Shown: positions 1 to 8,719, counted from the stretch's first letter. The stretch is 64,000 nucleotides of DNA from Hazenella coriacea (GCF_004341825.1 NZ_SMAG01000001.1:372001-436000), one strand, 5' to 3'. Translations and numbers: made by a program. Notes: a model not told the origin generated them from the sequence alone.

Positions 1-220
1 AAACTGTTTCTTTATCTACATTTCCGAAGCGAATATGAGAAGCACCCGAAGCCGCAGTAGTCACGACTTCAGCAAAATGAACCGAAGCAGAAGCAACAGC
101 AGGAGCAATTCCGAAGATCAGTAACAGCGAAGTAGAGGTCACGCCATAGGCCATTCCTAGTGATCCATCAATGAGTTGGGCTGCAAATCCAATCAAGGAT
201 AAAAGCAATAACTTTCGCAT
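1..220 (-). CDS. TauE/SafE (TSUP) family membrane exporter, N-terminal part
   Basis: Only the first 73 codons lie in the window; the gene runs off the left edge. The N-terminus is a hydrophobic helix beginning MRKLLLLSLIGFAAQLIDGS, followed by a GMAYGVTSTSLLL stretch and an ASVHFAEVVTTAASG stretch. These are typical of TauE/SafE (formerly DUF81) permeases, which move sulfite, sulfonates or other organic anions across the cytoplasmic membrane; the substrate cannot be told. The ATG has a good ribosome site (AAAGGGAG) about 6 bases upstream. It follows the phoU terminator in the same direction and is probably a separate transcription unit. Confidence 0.85.
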   Translation of the reverse strand, partial: MRKLLLLSLIGFAAQLIDGSLGMAYGVTSTSLLLIFGIAPAVASASVHFAEVVTTAASGASHIRFGNVDKETV

Positions 221-302
221 GGGAACCACTCCCTTTTCGATAAATCAGATGATTCAGATTAAAATGAATAGAAAAGTGAAGATCCATAGAAGTTCTTCAA
301 GG

Positions 303-359
303 TAAAAAAAGAGCTGTTCTTGGTTTTATCATCAAACTGATTTCAAGAACAACTCTTTT
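303..359 (-). terminator. Rho-independent terminator of the pst-phoU operon
   Basis: Sixteen-base stem (307-322 with 344-359, one G-U pair) with a 21-base loop. On the minus strand it is followed by a run of seven T. It lies 60 bases after the phoU stop and before the next minus-strand gene. Confidence 0.85.
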
Positions 360-420
360 CAAATATATATTCACTTAGAGGGAAAATGTGCTTCTACCTT
401 TATCATTTTTTCAAGCAAAA

Positions 421-1077
421 TTAGTTCAAATCCGCTCGGCGACCCGTTTCAATATAAACAATACTTTCAGCGATATTGGTACTATGATCGGCGATACGTT
501 CTAAATATCTAGCCACAAAGCAGAGCTGTAAAGCGACTTCTGCATATTGATTGCTACGTGGCAGATAATCCTTCATGTCTTTAATGATTTCATTATATAG
601 CTGATCCACTTGATCATCTGTTTTAGCTAAGTTTTTAGCCAGTTCAATGTTGCCATCGATATAACTGTTGATCCCATCATTCACCATTTTTTGAGTGATT
701 TTCGCCATTTCAGGGATTTGTTCTAACTCTTTAAATAAATTCTGGTTACTTTGCTTCATTTGAATGGTTACTTTGGCAATATTTAAAGCTAGGTCTGCCA
801 TCCTTTCCATATCAGAAGCAATCTTCATCGCTGCAATCAATTTACGTAAATCTTTAGCGACTGGTTGTTGTGTTGCAATTAACTTGGTTACCACATCATC
901 GATTCTTTCTTCTAAGTCATTGATTTTTTGGTCATCCTCAATAACGACCTGTGCTAGAATTGCATTTTGTTGAATAATCGATTTGACTGCTTTGTCGATC
1001 GCAATCTCCAGTTGCTCCCCCATTTGTAAAAGCAACTGCTTGACATCTTTTAAAGACTGATCAAATTGACGCACCAC
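421..1077 (-). CDS. phoU: Phosphate uptake regulator PhoU
   Basis: About 218 residues, all helical, with the two PhoU repeats. The E-R-I-D-D-V-V repeat signature is visible near residue 70, and the closing ARYLERIADHSTNIAE signature is the PhoU metal-binding motif. PhoU is a peripheral protein that links the Pst transporter to the PhoR sensor kinase and limits phosphate uptake. I start it at GTG 1077 because a GGGGGAG site sits 6 bases upstream; the open frame continues to 1185 but that extension lies inside pstB. GTG 1074 is equally possible. It is the last gene of pstSCAB-phoU, 13 bases after pstB. Confidence 0.93.
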   Translation of the reverse strand: MVRQFDQSLKDVKQLLLQMGEQLEIAIDKAVKSIIQQNAILAQVVIEDDQKINDLEERIDDVVTKLIATQQPVAKDLRKLIAAMKIASDMERMADLALNIAKVTIQMKQSNQNLFKELEQIPEMAKITQKMVNDGINSYIDGNIELAKNLAKTDDQVDQLYNEIIKDMKDYLPRSNQYAEVALQLCFVARYLERIADHSTNIAESIVYIETGRRADLN

Positions 1078-1090
1078 GAGTAACTCCCCC

Positions 1091-1849
1091 TTAACCGAAG
1101 CGACCGGTAATATAATCTTCCGTTTGTTTATTGGATGGATTAGAAAACAGCTTTTCGGTATCGTTAAACTCCACCATATCCCCATTCAAGAAGAAAGCTG
1201 TCTTATCCGAAATGCGAGCCGCTTGTTGCATGTTGTGGGTAACAATCACAATGGTGTAATTCTGCTTTAACTCCTGAACTAACTCTTCTACTTTCAATGT
1301 AGAGATCGGGTCCAAAGCAGAAGTAGGTTCGTCCATTAATAGGATTTCCGGTTCAACTGCAAGGGCACGGGCGATACATAAACGTTGTTGCTGACCACCC
1401 GATAATCCAGTGGCTTTATCTTTGAGACGATCTTTGACTTCATCCCAAAGCGCTGCACCACGCAAGCTTTTTTCTACAATCTCATCTAGCTGACTTTTAC
1501 TCCTTATTCCATGGATTCGAGGACCATACGCAATGTTGTCATAGATACTCTTTGGAAATGGATTAGGTGCTTGGAACACCATTCCTACCTGTTTACGAAG
1601 CATCTCCACATCCACATTGGGATCGTAAATATCTTGATCATGAATACAAATGGTTCCATCAATCCGTACAATTGGAATCAAGTCATTCATCCGATTGATC
1701 GTCCGTAAAAAAGTTGATTTTCCACAACCAGAAGGACCGATCAATGCAGTCACTGATTTTTCTTCAATATTCATCTCAATCTCTTTAAGTGCTTGTTTCT
1801 CACCATAATATAAATTTAACTTAGAAACGGAAATGGCATGTGAATTCAA
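1091..1849 (-). CDS. pstB: Phosphate ABC transporter ATP-binding protein PstB
   Basis: 252 residues, the usual PstB length. Walker [10 protein letters not shown] (about residue 38), Q-loop VFQAPNPFP, signature LSGGQQQR, Walker [14 protein letters not shown] and the switch histidine in VIVTHNM are all intact. The [10 protein letters not shown] stretch after the Q-loop is characteristic of PstB. It hydrolyses ATP on the inner face of the membrane to drive phosphate import through PstC/PstA. It follows pstA by 37 bases and precedes phoU. Confidence 0.96.
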   Translation of the reverse strand: MNSHAISVSKLNLYYGEKQALKEIEMNIEEKSVTALIGPSGCGKSTFLRTINRMNDLIPIVRIDGTICIHDQDIYDPNVDVEMLRKQVGMVFQAPNPFPKSIYDNIAYGPRIHGIRSKSQLDEIVEKSLRGAALWDEVKDRLKDKATGLSGGQQQRLCIARALAVEPEILLMDEPTSALDPISTLKVEELVQELKQNYTIVIVTHNMQQAARISDKTAFFLNGDMVEFNDTEKLFSNPSNKQTEDYITGRFG

Positions 1850-1886
1850 CTTAATCTCCCTTTCTCAAAGAGAACTGAATCATTGT

Positions 1887-2810
1887 TTAACGTTGAAACT
1901 TATTTCGTAAATAGATCGCGATCGCATTCATTGAAAGCAATACCGCTAACAATACCATAATTCCGGCCGCAGCAAGTTCTTGGAATTCTACTTTAGGTTG
2001 TCCGATCCAGTTGTAAATCTGAATCGGGAGAACTGAAAATTCATCCAACACAGAGCCTGGAGTGAAAGCTAAATACGTAGCTGCACCCACCATAATTAAA
2101 GGGGCTGTTTCGCCAATCGCACGGGAAAGTGCTAAGATCGTTCCAGTTAAAATACCAGGTAAAGAGTAAGGAAGAACAACTTGACGAATCGTTTGCCAAC
2201 GAGTAGCCCCCATCGCATAAGAAGCTTGACGAAGAGATTGAGGGACGCTAGCGACAGCCTCACGAGAAGATACAATCACAATTGGAAGAACTAATAAAGT
2301 CATCGTTAACGCACCAGCTAACACACTTTTACCTAATAAAAGTCCCCGTACAAAAAGAGTTAATCCTAGCATTCCAAAAACAATGGATGGAACCCCTGCC
2401 AAGTTGCTAATATTCAACTGAATTAAACGACTTAACCAATTTTTCTTCGCATATTCTTCTAGATAGATCGCAGCCGCTACTCCCACAATAAAAGTAAGTG
2501 GTGCAACCAGACCAATCACCCAAATGGAACCCCATAAGGCTGCTTTGATCCCTGATCGAGCTGGAAAACGCGAAGCAAAGTTCTCAAAAAATTCTGGTGT
2601 AATCCAAGTCCAACCCTGTTGAACAATATCGATGAGTAATAAGGCAAGAACAATGATTCCAATCGTAGTAGCCATAAAAAATAATGCATGGGCCAATTTA
2701 TTTTTCCATCTACGATAAGTCACCCGAGGTGTGGAGGAGAAACTTTGTTTGGACCCAGATGTAGGTTGAATGGCACCTTTTTTTTGTGCCAATAGATCTT
2801 CTGCCGCCAT
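1887..2810 (-). CDS. pstA: Phosphate ABC transporter permease PstA
   Basis: 307 residues with a cytoplasmic N-terminal tail of about 40 residues, then six membrane segments. The EAA loop is recognisable as AMGATRWQTIRQVVLPYSLPGILTG (split here by family knowledge) and is followed by [13 protein letters not shown], a PstA hallmark. The open frame begins one codon earlier (TTG 2813), but ATG 2810 is the better start: it overlaps the pstC stop as TGATG and has AGGAG upstream. With PstC it forms the membrane channel. Confidence 0.95.
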   Translation of the reverse strand: MAAEDLLAQKKGAIQPTSGSKQSFSSTPRVTYRRWKNKLAHALFFMATTIGIIVLALLLIDIVQQGWTWITPEFFENFASRFPARSGIKAALWGSIWVIGLVAPLTFIVGVAAAIYLEEYAKKNWLSRLIQLNISNLAGVPSIVFGMLGLTLFVRGLLLGKSVLAGALTMTLLVLPIVIVSSREAVASVPQSLRQASYAMGATRWQTIRQVVLPYSLPGILTGTILALSRAIGETAPLIMVGAATYLAFTPGSVLDEFSVLPIQIYNWIGQPKVEFQELAAAGIMVLLAVLLSMNAIAIYLRNKFQR

Positions 2811-3745
2811 CAATACTCCTCCTTAAACCGACGGGAAATGTATTGCGCCAATAAGTTCATCACAAAGGTGAACATAAACAAGCTCATCCCCACCGCATAG
2901 ATGGATTTATAAACTAAACTTTGATAAGAGATATCCCCTGTAGCTGCTTGAACCATAAATGCAGTCATTGTCTGGATGGACTCTGTTGGGTTTACCGTTA
3001 AGTTTGGGGTCGAACCAGCAGCAATCGTAACGATCATCGTTTCCCCAATCGCTCGTGATAAACCGAGAACAAAAGAGGCAATAATTCCAGACAACGCAGC
3101 AGGAACAACGACTTTCAAAGCTACTTCTAGCTTGGTTGAACCTAGCCCATAAGCAGCTTCCCGCATACTTTTAGGTACTGAGCTCATCGCATCTTCACTT
3201 AGAGAAGCGATCATCGGAATAATCATAATTCCCACCACAATACTTGCACTTAAAGCATTGAAAAAACTAAGGTTAGGAATGATTTTCTGTAACAATGGTG
3301 TGACGAAAGTAATCGCAAAATATCCGTACACAATCGTAGGGATTCCTGCTAATACTTCAAGAATCGGCTTGATCACTTTACGTACTCGATTGGGTGCGTA
3401 CTCGCTCAGGTAGATCGCACTTGCTAGTCCAATTGGGATCGCCACAATCGCAGCTCCCACTGTAACGAGCAATGTACCCGCAATCAGTGGTAAAATCCCA
3501 AATGCACGTTGATCTTCACTAAATAAAGCTGTCCATTTGGTTCCAGTAATAAAATCTATAAATGAAACCTCCTGAAAAAAGGAGACCGTTTCAAATATTA
3601 ATGTAAAAATAATTCCTACGGTCGTAAGCACAGAGATTAATGCACAGATGAGAAGGATTTTAGGGATTAACTTTTCAACTGTTGTTCTCCAACTGTTTTT
3701 TTTGCGAAATCGATGAGACTCGATCGAATTTGTAGGCTGTGCCAT
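2810..3745 (-). CDS. pstC: Phosphate ABC transporter permease PstC
   Basis: 311 residues from ATG 3745, chosen because AAAGGAGG lies 10 bases upstream; the open frame extends 27 codons further without support. Six predicted membrane segments, EAA-type loop [20 protein letters not shown], then [14 protein letters not shown], which is typical of PstC. Inner-membrane half of the phosphate channel. Translation is coupled to pstA by a one-base stop/start overlap; pstS lies 93 bases upstream. Confidence 0.95.
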   Translation of the reverse strand: MAQPTNSIESHRFRKKNSWRTTVEKLIPKILLICALISVLTTVGIIFTLIFETVSFFQEVSFIDFITGTKWTALFSEDQRAFGILPLIAGTLLVTVGAAIVAIPIGLASAIYLSEYAPNRVRKVIKPILEVLAGIPTIVYGYFAITFVTPLLQKIIPNLSFFNALSASIVVGIMIIPMIASLSEDAMSSVPKSMREAAYGLGSTKLEVALKVVVPAALSGIIASFVLGLSRAIGETMIVTIAAGSTPNLTVNPTESIQTMTAFMVQAATGDISYQSLVYKSIYAVGMSLFMFTFVMNLLAQYISRRFKEEY

Positions 3746-3838
3746 GGCTAAAGCTCCTCCTTTCAATAAACACGGGAAAAAGGTGGCACTCCCTTCCCGT
3801 GAGGAAGAGGGCCAGCCTTTTTCCAATCATTGATTGTT

Positions 3839-4777
3839 TTATTTCACTAGTTCCAGAGATTTTTGATAGTCAGCATCTGGCAATGGCACATAACCGATTT
3901 CTTTAACCAAGTCTTTAGCATTCTCAAGGTAGAATTTCACAAATGCTTTTACTTCTGGTTTTTCTAAGCTTTGTTTGCTCGGATAGATAAAGATTGGGCG
4001 AGAAAGTGGTGCATAGGTTCCATTATTGATCGTTTCCTCAGTAGGTTCAATCGCACCTTTACCGGCATCTACCTTTACGATTTTCAATTTATCTTGGTTC
4101 TCAAGGTAGTAAGCGAATCCGAAATAACCTAAGCTACTTTTATCGTTTTGTACGCCTTTAACAAGAACGTTGTCATCTTCACTTTGTGTATAATCGGTAC
4201 GTGATTTTCCTTCTTCTCCCACGATTTCATCCGTGAAGTAATCAAAAGTACCAGAAGCTGTTCCTGGACCGTACAACTTGATCGGCTCAGCTGGGAAATT
4301 AGGGCGTACATCTTTCCAAGTTTTTACTTTGCTGTTGGGTTCCCAGATTTTTTTCAATTCGTCAACGGTAAGTGAATCAACGAAGTTATTATCTTTATTT
4401 ACAACCAATGCGATTCCATCGTAAGCGACTGAAATCTCAACGGGTTCAATTTTCTTTTCAGCTGCTAATGCTTTCTCTTCATCCTTAATTGGCCGGGAAG
4501 CGTCGTTGATATCAATATCTCCAGCAGCCCATTTTTTAAATCCGCCACCCGTACCTGATTCAGCCAAGGTTACTTTTACACCAGGATTTGCTTTCATGAA
4601 CTCTTCTGCAACGGCTTGAGTCACTGGAAAAACGGTGCTTGATCCATCGATTTTCACTTCACCAGTCAGTTTGGCTTCATCTTTGTTTCCGTCCGCTTTT
4701 TGTCCTGTAGAACAACCCACAAGTGCCCCAAAAGCAAGTGTGAAGATACTTCCTAGGACGAGACCTTTCTTCAACAT
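3839..4777 (-). CDS. pstS: Phosphate-binding lipoprotein PstS
   Basis: 312 residues. The lipoprotein signal MLKKGLVLGSIFTLAFGALV ends in the lipobox LVGC, so the protein should be anchored outside the membrane. The mature part shows the phosphate-binding motifs GSSTVFPVT and SGTGGGFKKW and the later TASGTFDYF, all standard PstS ligand contacts. ATG 4777 gives about 11 bases from the AGGGGG site; ATG 4786 is too close to it, so the exact start is uncertain by three codons. First gene of the operon, behind a Pho box. Confidence 0.95.
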   Translation of the reverse strand: MLKKGLVLGSIFTLAFGALVGCSTGQKADGNKDEAKLTGEVKIDGSSTVFPVTQAVAEEFMKANPGVKVTLAESGTGGGFKKWAAGDIDINDASRPIKDEEKALAAEKKIEPVEISVAYDGIALVVNKDNNFVDSLTVDELKKIWEPNSKVKTWKDVRPNFPAEPIKLYGPGTASGTFDYFTDEIVGEEGKSRTDYTQSEDDNVLVKGVQNDKSSLGYFGFAYYLENQDKLKIVKVDAGKGAIEPTEETINNGTYAPLSRPIFIYPSKQSLEKPEVKAFVKFYLENAKDLVKEIGYVPLPDADYQKSLELVK

Positions 4778-4848
4778 AATCAACATTTCCCCCTAAGGTA
4801 GAAGTTTAAGTGAATAAATTTTACGTATAAATCCTTTCGACACTTCAT

Positions 4849-4902
4849 ACTATAAGCTTTTACTTTTAGAGCTGATTGAATGCATTGTAAAGGTTATGTA
4901 AA
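4849..4902 (-). promoter_or_regulatory. PhoP box and promoter of pstS
   Basis: On the minus strand two TTTACA hexamers (4897-4902, 4886-4891), TTCAAT (4875-4880) and a weak CTAAAA (4864-4869) follow each other with an exact 11-base period, the layout of the Bacillus Pho box (TT-H-A-Y-A direct repeats). A TATAGT -10 hexamer (4849-4854) begins 9 bases after the last repeat. Activation by phosphorylated PhoP, encoded at 12 kb, is inferred. Confidence 0.8.
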
Positions 4903-4940
4903 TCTCGAGGAATAATCTTGATTTTCTTCTTGATTCAAAG

Positions 4941-5021
4941 CCAGTCAACAAGAGTTTCTCTGGCTCACTCTCGACTATGTGAAAAAGTCATTTACCCAAG
5001 AAACATCTCGCCTCCTAAATG
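4941..5021 (-). repeat. Dispersed intergenic element, copy A (most diverged)
   Basis: Shares with copies at 12.8, 28.4 and 35.7 kb an AGGAGG-GAG-ATGTTTCT block, an ACTTTTTCAC block, GAGAGTGAG and CAGAGAAAC. The GTTTCT and AGAAAC blocks are complementary, so an RNA would fold back. It sits upstream of, and separate from, the pstS Pho box. Confidence 0.6.
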
Positions 5022-5046
5022 AAATAACCAATAGTGGGTCAAATTA

Positions 5047-5093
5047 AAAGGTTGCCGATGAGGGAGTAACATCGCCCTCATCAGCAACCTTTT
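5047..5093 (-). terminator. Terminator of the GNAT-RidA gene
   Basis: Long stem (5047-5064 with 5075-5093) rich in G-C, followed on the minus strand by TTTTAATTT. It also has T-rich sequence on the plus strand. Lies 19 bases after the stop of the gene at 5112. Confidence 0.85.
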
Positions 5094-5111
5094 TAAATCA
5101 AAGTTATTAAA

Positions 5112-6056
5112 TTACCATTTGGCAGCCCATGCTTCAATCTCTATTTTTAAAGTAGAGACCGCCAACGCAGGGACATATGACATGGTCATTGCAGGTGGGG
5201 TTCCTCCATGAAATTCCTCCCAAACGTTATCAAAATAATCCCAATCCACTTCTTCTGTTGCCCAGATATTGATTTTAATAATATGATCCGCGGATACAGA
5301 CTCTTCCTCTAAAACGCATTTTATATTTTGTAACGTGTTTCTAATTTGCTCATTCATTTCAGATGGCAAATTTCCATGTACGTCCATCCCAACTTGCCCA
5401 GAGAAAACCAATAAATCCGCCCCTTTAGGAACAGTAGTAAGATGAGTATAGGGACCCATTGGAGGAGCGATACTCCTAGGATTATGACGCTTCACTTTTT
5501 TATTGACTTCATCCTGTGTTTCTTCATTTACAATCGCTAACATTACATGATCTTCCCAATGTCCATTAATTTTTACGCTCTTTTTGGCAAGGCCTTCTTT
5601 ATGAAAACCGGCTTTTAAGAGGACCTTAATCGAACCTGTATTATGTGGCATCACACCAGCCTCGATCCGATGGAGATCCAATTCTTTAAAAGCATAATTC
5701 ACTACCAGTTTTACTGCTTCGGTCATGTATCCTTTGCCGTTATGATCTTTATCTATAGAATAGCCGATCCAACAGCTTTGTAAGTTTTGTCTCGCAACTT
5801 CAAAAAGCATAACTTCTCCAATCACTTCATTCGATCCCTTTAAGTAAATTAGAAATAGATATGACTGGTCTTTTTTCATGGATTTGACAGCATTGTTTAT
5901 TCGGTCTAATTGTCCTTGATCCGTATAAAATGATTCGTCTCTTAATTCGGTGAACAGTTGAAAAAGGTCCTTATTTTTCAATTCAAGTTTTAAAAGTGCA
6001 TCGACATCCTCTTCTTTAACGGGTCTTACATAAATGTTCTCACCTGTTAATTGCAT
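5112..6056 (-). CDS. GNAT acetyltransferase fused to a RidA/YjgF domain
   Basis: 314 residues from ATG 6056 (GGGAGAGGAAGAAG just upstream; the frame is open back to GTG 6164 through the leader hairpins, which I do not take as coding). Residues 1-180 are a RimJ/RimL-type GNAT domain: Y-V-R-P-V at the start, YSIDKDHNGKGYMTEAV (acetyl-CoA loop) and HRIEAGVMPHNTGSIKVLLKAGF. Residues about 190-314 are RidA-like, with YTHLTTVPKGADLLVFSGQVG, EQIRNTLQNI and MTMSYVPALA. The strictly conserved RidA arginine is not evident, so deaminase activity is doubtful. Each half is a complete domain; the fusion is uncommon to my knowledge. Substrate unknown. Confidence 0.85.
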   Translation of the reverse strand: MQLTGENIYVRPVKEEDVDALLKLELKNKDLFQLFTELRDESFYTDQGQLDRINNAVKSMKKDQSYLFLIYLKGSNEVIGEVMLFEVARQNLQSCWIGYSIDKDHNGKGYMTEAVKLVVNYAFKELDLHRIEAGVMPHNTGSIKVLLKAGFHKEGLAKKSVKINGHWEDHVMLAIVNEETQDEVNKKVKRHNPRSIAPPMGPYTHLTTVPKGADLLVFSGQVGMDVHGNLPSEMNEQIRNTLQNIKCVLEEESVSADHIIKINIWATEEVDWDYFDNVWEEFHGGTPPAMTMSYVPALAVSTLKIEIEAWAAKW

Positions 6057-6082
6057 CTTCTTCCTCTCCCTTTTTAACAAAA

Positions 6083-6152
6083 TAAAAAACACCACAGAAA
6101 TCCTGTAGTGTACATCATTTAAAATATGTAACCACAGGAAAGCGACCTGTAG
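6083..6152 (-). promoter_or_regulatory. Leader with two mutually exclusive hairpins (attenuator candidate)
   Basis: On the minus strand a 7-bp hairpin (6132-6152) is followed by a 9-bp hairpin (6089-6111) and a T-run (6083-6089), a good intrinsic terminator only 27 bases before the ATG of the GNAT-RidA gene. Both hairpins contain the same CACTACAGG arm, so the first copy could pair with the last arm and disrupt the terminator. It lies after the small ORF at 6198-6314. Confidence 0.6.
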
Positions 6153-6197
6153 TGTTTTTTCCACTGAATCCTTGTTGGATCATTCTAATCAGAAGAA

Positions 6198-6314
6198 TTA
6201 AGGTCGCTCATTTCCAATTTTAGACACACTTCTCCCGTGATTAGAAAAATTAAAGAAAACAGCAGTTGAGTATCCGATTCCCTTTGCTAAAGACTTTAAA
6301 GATCTTTTCTTCAT
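6198..6314 (-). CDS. 38-residue small ORF, possible leader peptide
   Basis: Reads MKKRSLKSLAKGIGYSTAVF and continues with FNFSNHGRSVSKIGNERP before TAA. AAAGGAGAG stands 7 bases before the ATG, and a sigma-A promoter lies just upstream (6373-6401). It has a basic start and a short hydrophobic middle. Its place ahead of overlapping hairpins and an acetyltransferase gene is like the leader peptides of inducible resistance genes, but it could equally be an independent small protein. No family recognised. Confidence 0.55.
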   Translation of the reverse strand: MKKRSLKSLAKGIGYSTAVFFNFSNHGRSVSKIGNERP

Positions 6315-6372
6315 TTGAATACTCTCCTTTCTCTGTTTTCCAAGTTAATTTCCGCTCATTTATTTGAATTCT

Positions 6373-6401
6373 AGATTAAATCAACACAAATAAATTGTCA
6401 A
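6373..6401 (-). promoter_or_regulatory. Sigma-A promoter of the leader ORF and GNAT-RidA gene
   Basis: Perfect -35 TTGACA (6396-6401), 17-base spacer, -10 TAATCT (6373-6378). It is about 60 bases before the small ORF at 6314. Confidence 0.75.
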
Positions 6402-6528
6402 GTAAATTGAAACTTACAATAATAAAGGGTTACTACCTACCTGAAGAGAACTAAATTATTTTAGTAAATAGAATATACATAGAGAGTTAAAAGTGACTGT
6501 ACGTCCAATAAAAAAGTAGGGGATCATT

Positions 6529-7080
6529 ATGACAAATAATAACCTAAAAAAAGAGAAGGGTATCTTTTTAATCACGGGGATCATGGCGGCCGGTAAGTCT
6601 ACCATTGCTCAGCTCTTATCAGAACGGATGGAAAAAAGTGTCCATGTTCGTGGAGATTTGTTTAGAAAAATGATCGTAAATGGTCGAGTTGAGATGTCTG
6701 GAACTCCTTCAATGGAAGCGTTGGAGCAATTAAGACTTCGTTATAAACTGGCGGCTAAAGTATCAGATGAGTATTATCAAGCAGGATTCAATGTAGTTTT
6801 GCAAGATGTCATTATAGGCTCCATGCTCCAAGACATGGTTGAATATATTCAACATCGTCCTCTATTCGTCATTGTCTTAACACCCCGTCCTGATGTTGTG
6901 GCTGATCGAGAAGCATCACGTTCGAAAAAAGGGTATGGTGCTGTGGATCTTACTTCTCTTGAAAATGTCTTACAGTTTGAAACTCCCAAGATCGGCATGT
7001 GGATTGATTCATCTAACTTAACACCCGAAGAGACAGTTGATGAAATATTAAGAAGAGCTTTTACAGAAGCTAGGATTTAA
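6529..7080 (+). CDS. P-loop kinase / phosphotransferase-like AAA protein
   Basis: 183 residues. Walker A is GIMAAGKST (about residue 18), followed by VHVRGDLFRKM and a VVLQDVI Walker B-like strand, and RPDVVADREASRSKKGYG resembles a lid region with R/K residues. This is the build of small nucleoside-type kinases and chloramphenicol phosphotransferase-like proteins, which phosphorylate a small molecule with ATP in the cytosol. The substrate cannot be told. Divergent from the GNAT-RidA gene across a 214-base region. Start ATG has a weak AGGGGAT site. Both neighbours look like small-molecule modifiers, which hints at a resistance or detoxification role (inference). Confidence 0.7.
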   Translation: MTNNNLKKEKGIFLITGIMAAGKSTIAQLLSERMEKSVHVRGDLFRKMIVNGRVEMSGTPSMEALEQLRLRYKLAAKVSDEYYQAGFNVVLQDVIIGSMLQDMVEYIQHRPLFVIVLTPRPDVVADREASRSKKGYGAVDLTSLENVLQFETPKIGMWIDSSNLTPEETVDEILRRAFTEARI

Positions 7081-7289
7081 TAATATCAATGAGCAAACAA
7101 CTCCTCGCTGTTACCAATAATAGGACGCTTTAATCCATTCACGAGTATCCCCATATTCGTTCTGATAGTCCAAGGCTAGTCACTATTTAAATAAGTTTTA
7201 AAAAGCATGTTGTATAAAGATTGATTGCCTTGTTTAAGTAGTGTCTAACCTTGTTCATGGACGATCCTTTTGAATATTAGCAACAGGTT

Positions 7290-7904
7290 CTAATTATTTA
7301 TATAAAGCTCAAAAACATGACCAAAGTCCCTAATGTTATATTTCTTTTGATTTTCGAGAAGCCAGTTGAAAGCAACTTCATTAATCCCTTTAAATTCAGT
7401 CACTAAATTGACTTCAGCACTATGATTACGACTTAATGTGGAAGATGCCATTTGTAAACTTTGTTTAGCAAATTCGAGAACAGTTGAATTATCTCGAGCG
7501 ATTTGTCCAATCTTTAATAACGCTTTATATAAATCTTTAAGTTCTTCAAGATGTTTCTTGTGTACATCAATGGAGAAATGAGTAGAACCTAATGTAAACT
7601 TGATTTCAACATCCAGATCAATATTACCAGCTGTTTCTAAAGACACATTAGAAATCTGATGAGCAAAGTAATCATAACGGTATAAGGTACGTTTTTTGCT
7701 AGTCGCACTTTGACCATCTAAATGAATAAATGCTTGATTGGTAAAGCAATATTCATCAGATTTGGACTTGATCAGGAAATAGATTTTCTCACCATCTTCA
7801 TGTAACACATAATCGTCTACATCAACCTTATCGTAATCGACTGGTTTAATCACTGATCCTATATCACTTAATCCTAATACGTCAGCAGCAACTTTTCCGA
7901 ACAT
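7290..7904 (-). CDS. PH-domain protein of the YvbH type
   Basis: 204 residues starting MFGKVAADVLGLSDIGSVI. The first 120 residues match the bacterial PH (bPH) domain as in B. subtilis YvbH: DYDKVDVDDYVLHEDGEKIYFLIKSK (split by family memory), a strand-rich core with KKRTLYRYDY, and a helical C-terminal oligomerisation part from about residue 130. No signal peptide. Cytosolic, function unknown; the family is common in Bacillales. The 208 bases after it, up to the kinase gene, hold nothing I recognise. Confidence 0.7.
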   Translation of the reverse strand: MFGKVAADVLGLSDIGSVIKPVDYDKVDVDDYVLHEDGEKIYFLIKSKSDEYCFTNQAFIHLDGQSATSKKRTLYRYDYFAHQISNVSLETAGNIDLDVEIKFTLGSTHFSIDVHKKHLEELKDLYKALLKIGQIARDNSTVLEFAKQSLQMASSTLSRNHSAEVNLVTEFKGINEVAFNWLLENQKKYNIRDFGHVFELYINN

Positions 7905-8061
7905 ACATATTCATCCCCCTTTATATAATTTTTGTTTCTTTCTTAAGGCTACCTTTCTGTTTTACATAATTCAAGGCTAATCTTTTTGCACTCGTTTCGT
8001 GGATTTGCCCTATTTTTGCGAGAATAGACAAAAACAAGTTAGCACTTATGCATCAAAATAA

Positions 8062-8070
8062 TGGTATAAT
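8062..8070 (+). promoter_or_regulatory. Extended -10 promoter for yuaF-floT
   Basis: TGG-TATAAT (extended -10) 130 bases before the yuaF start; no good -35 at the right distance. The 295-base gap 7905-8200 contains this and a short imperfect hairpin near 8110-8140. A sigma-W promoter, known for the B. subtilis operon, was looked for but not found. Confidence 0.4.
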
Positions 8071-8200
8071 TTCCATAGTAAAAAGTTTCTCAGTTATGAA
8101 TATTATTGTAAGAATAGTGGAGTAAACTCTATTCCCACAAATAAACGGGGAATCACTTATTGGTAACTCTTTTTATTAACTTCTAAGGTGTGAGGGTATT

Positions 8201-8704
8201 ATGCTTACCTTGTTTTGGATTTGTTTTCTCATAGGAATTGGTTATGTTTTGTTACTTGTACTTGTAGGGGAGATATTTCACGGACTCTTTTCCTTCGATC
8301 TCCCTATGCTTCAACCAGTTACTATCATGGGAGCTCTCACCTTATTTGGGGCCTCTGGAATTATTGCCAGTCAAATCTATCAACTCACACCCATCAACAC
8401 TTTGCTAATCGCTTCAGGGGTCGCCATTCTTTCTTTTATATTGCTATACGTACTTTTTGTACGAACGACTGAAACAGCAGAGAACTCCACTGGCTTCCAG
8501 TATCAAGATCTCATCGGGAAAACTGCTGAAGTTATTACTCCTATTCCATCTGATGGATATGGAGAGATCCTCCTAGTTACAAGTGGGGGGCGAACAGCAC
8601 AAATCGCAGCAAGTGAAGATGGAAGCTCAATCCCTCAGGGGACTCAAGTCAAAGTACAAAAGGTTCAAGACCAAATTTTTTATGTTAGTTCCATCTCTTC
8701 TTAG
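8201..8704 (+). CDS. yuaF: NfeD-like membrane protein (YuaF type)
   Basis: 167 residues. Three or so membrane segments (residues 1-25, 40-60, 68-88) precede a soluble OB-fold C-terminus (about 100-167) with LIGKTAEVITPIPSDGYGEIL and a closing VQDQIFYVSSI. This matches the NfeD/YuaF family, partners of flotillin in membrane fluidity and stress tolerance. It is 15 bases upstream of the flotillin gene, the conserved pairing. The start is an ATG behind AAGGTGTGAGG. Confidence 0.88.
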   Translation: MLTLFWICFLIGIGYVLLLVLVGEIFHGLFSFDLPMLQPVTIMGALTLFGASGIIASQIYQLTPINTLLIASGVAILSFILLYVLFVRTTETAENSTGFQYQDLIGKTAEVITPIPSDGYGEILLVTSGGRTAQIAASEDGSSIPQGTQVKVQKVQDQIFYVSSISS

Positions 8705-8719
8705 AAGAAAGGTGATTAT

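Noticed and set aside
4941-5021. Dispersed element as a known riboswitch
   Set aside because: Compared from memory with the TPP, FMN, SAM, lysine, glycine, c-di-AMP, c-di-GMP, fluoride and T-box consensus; none fits, and copy A lies upstream of the promoter.
6057-6164. 36-codon extension of the GNAT-RidA protein
   Set aside because: It covers the leader hairpins; ATG 6056 has the better site and starts the GNAT domain.
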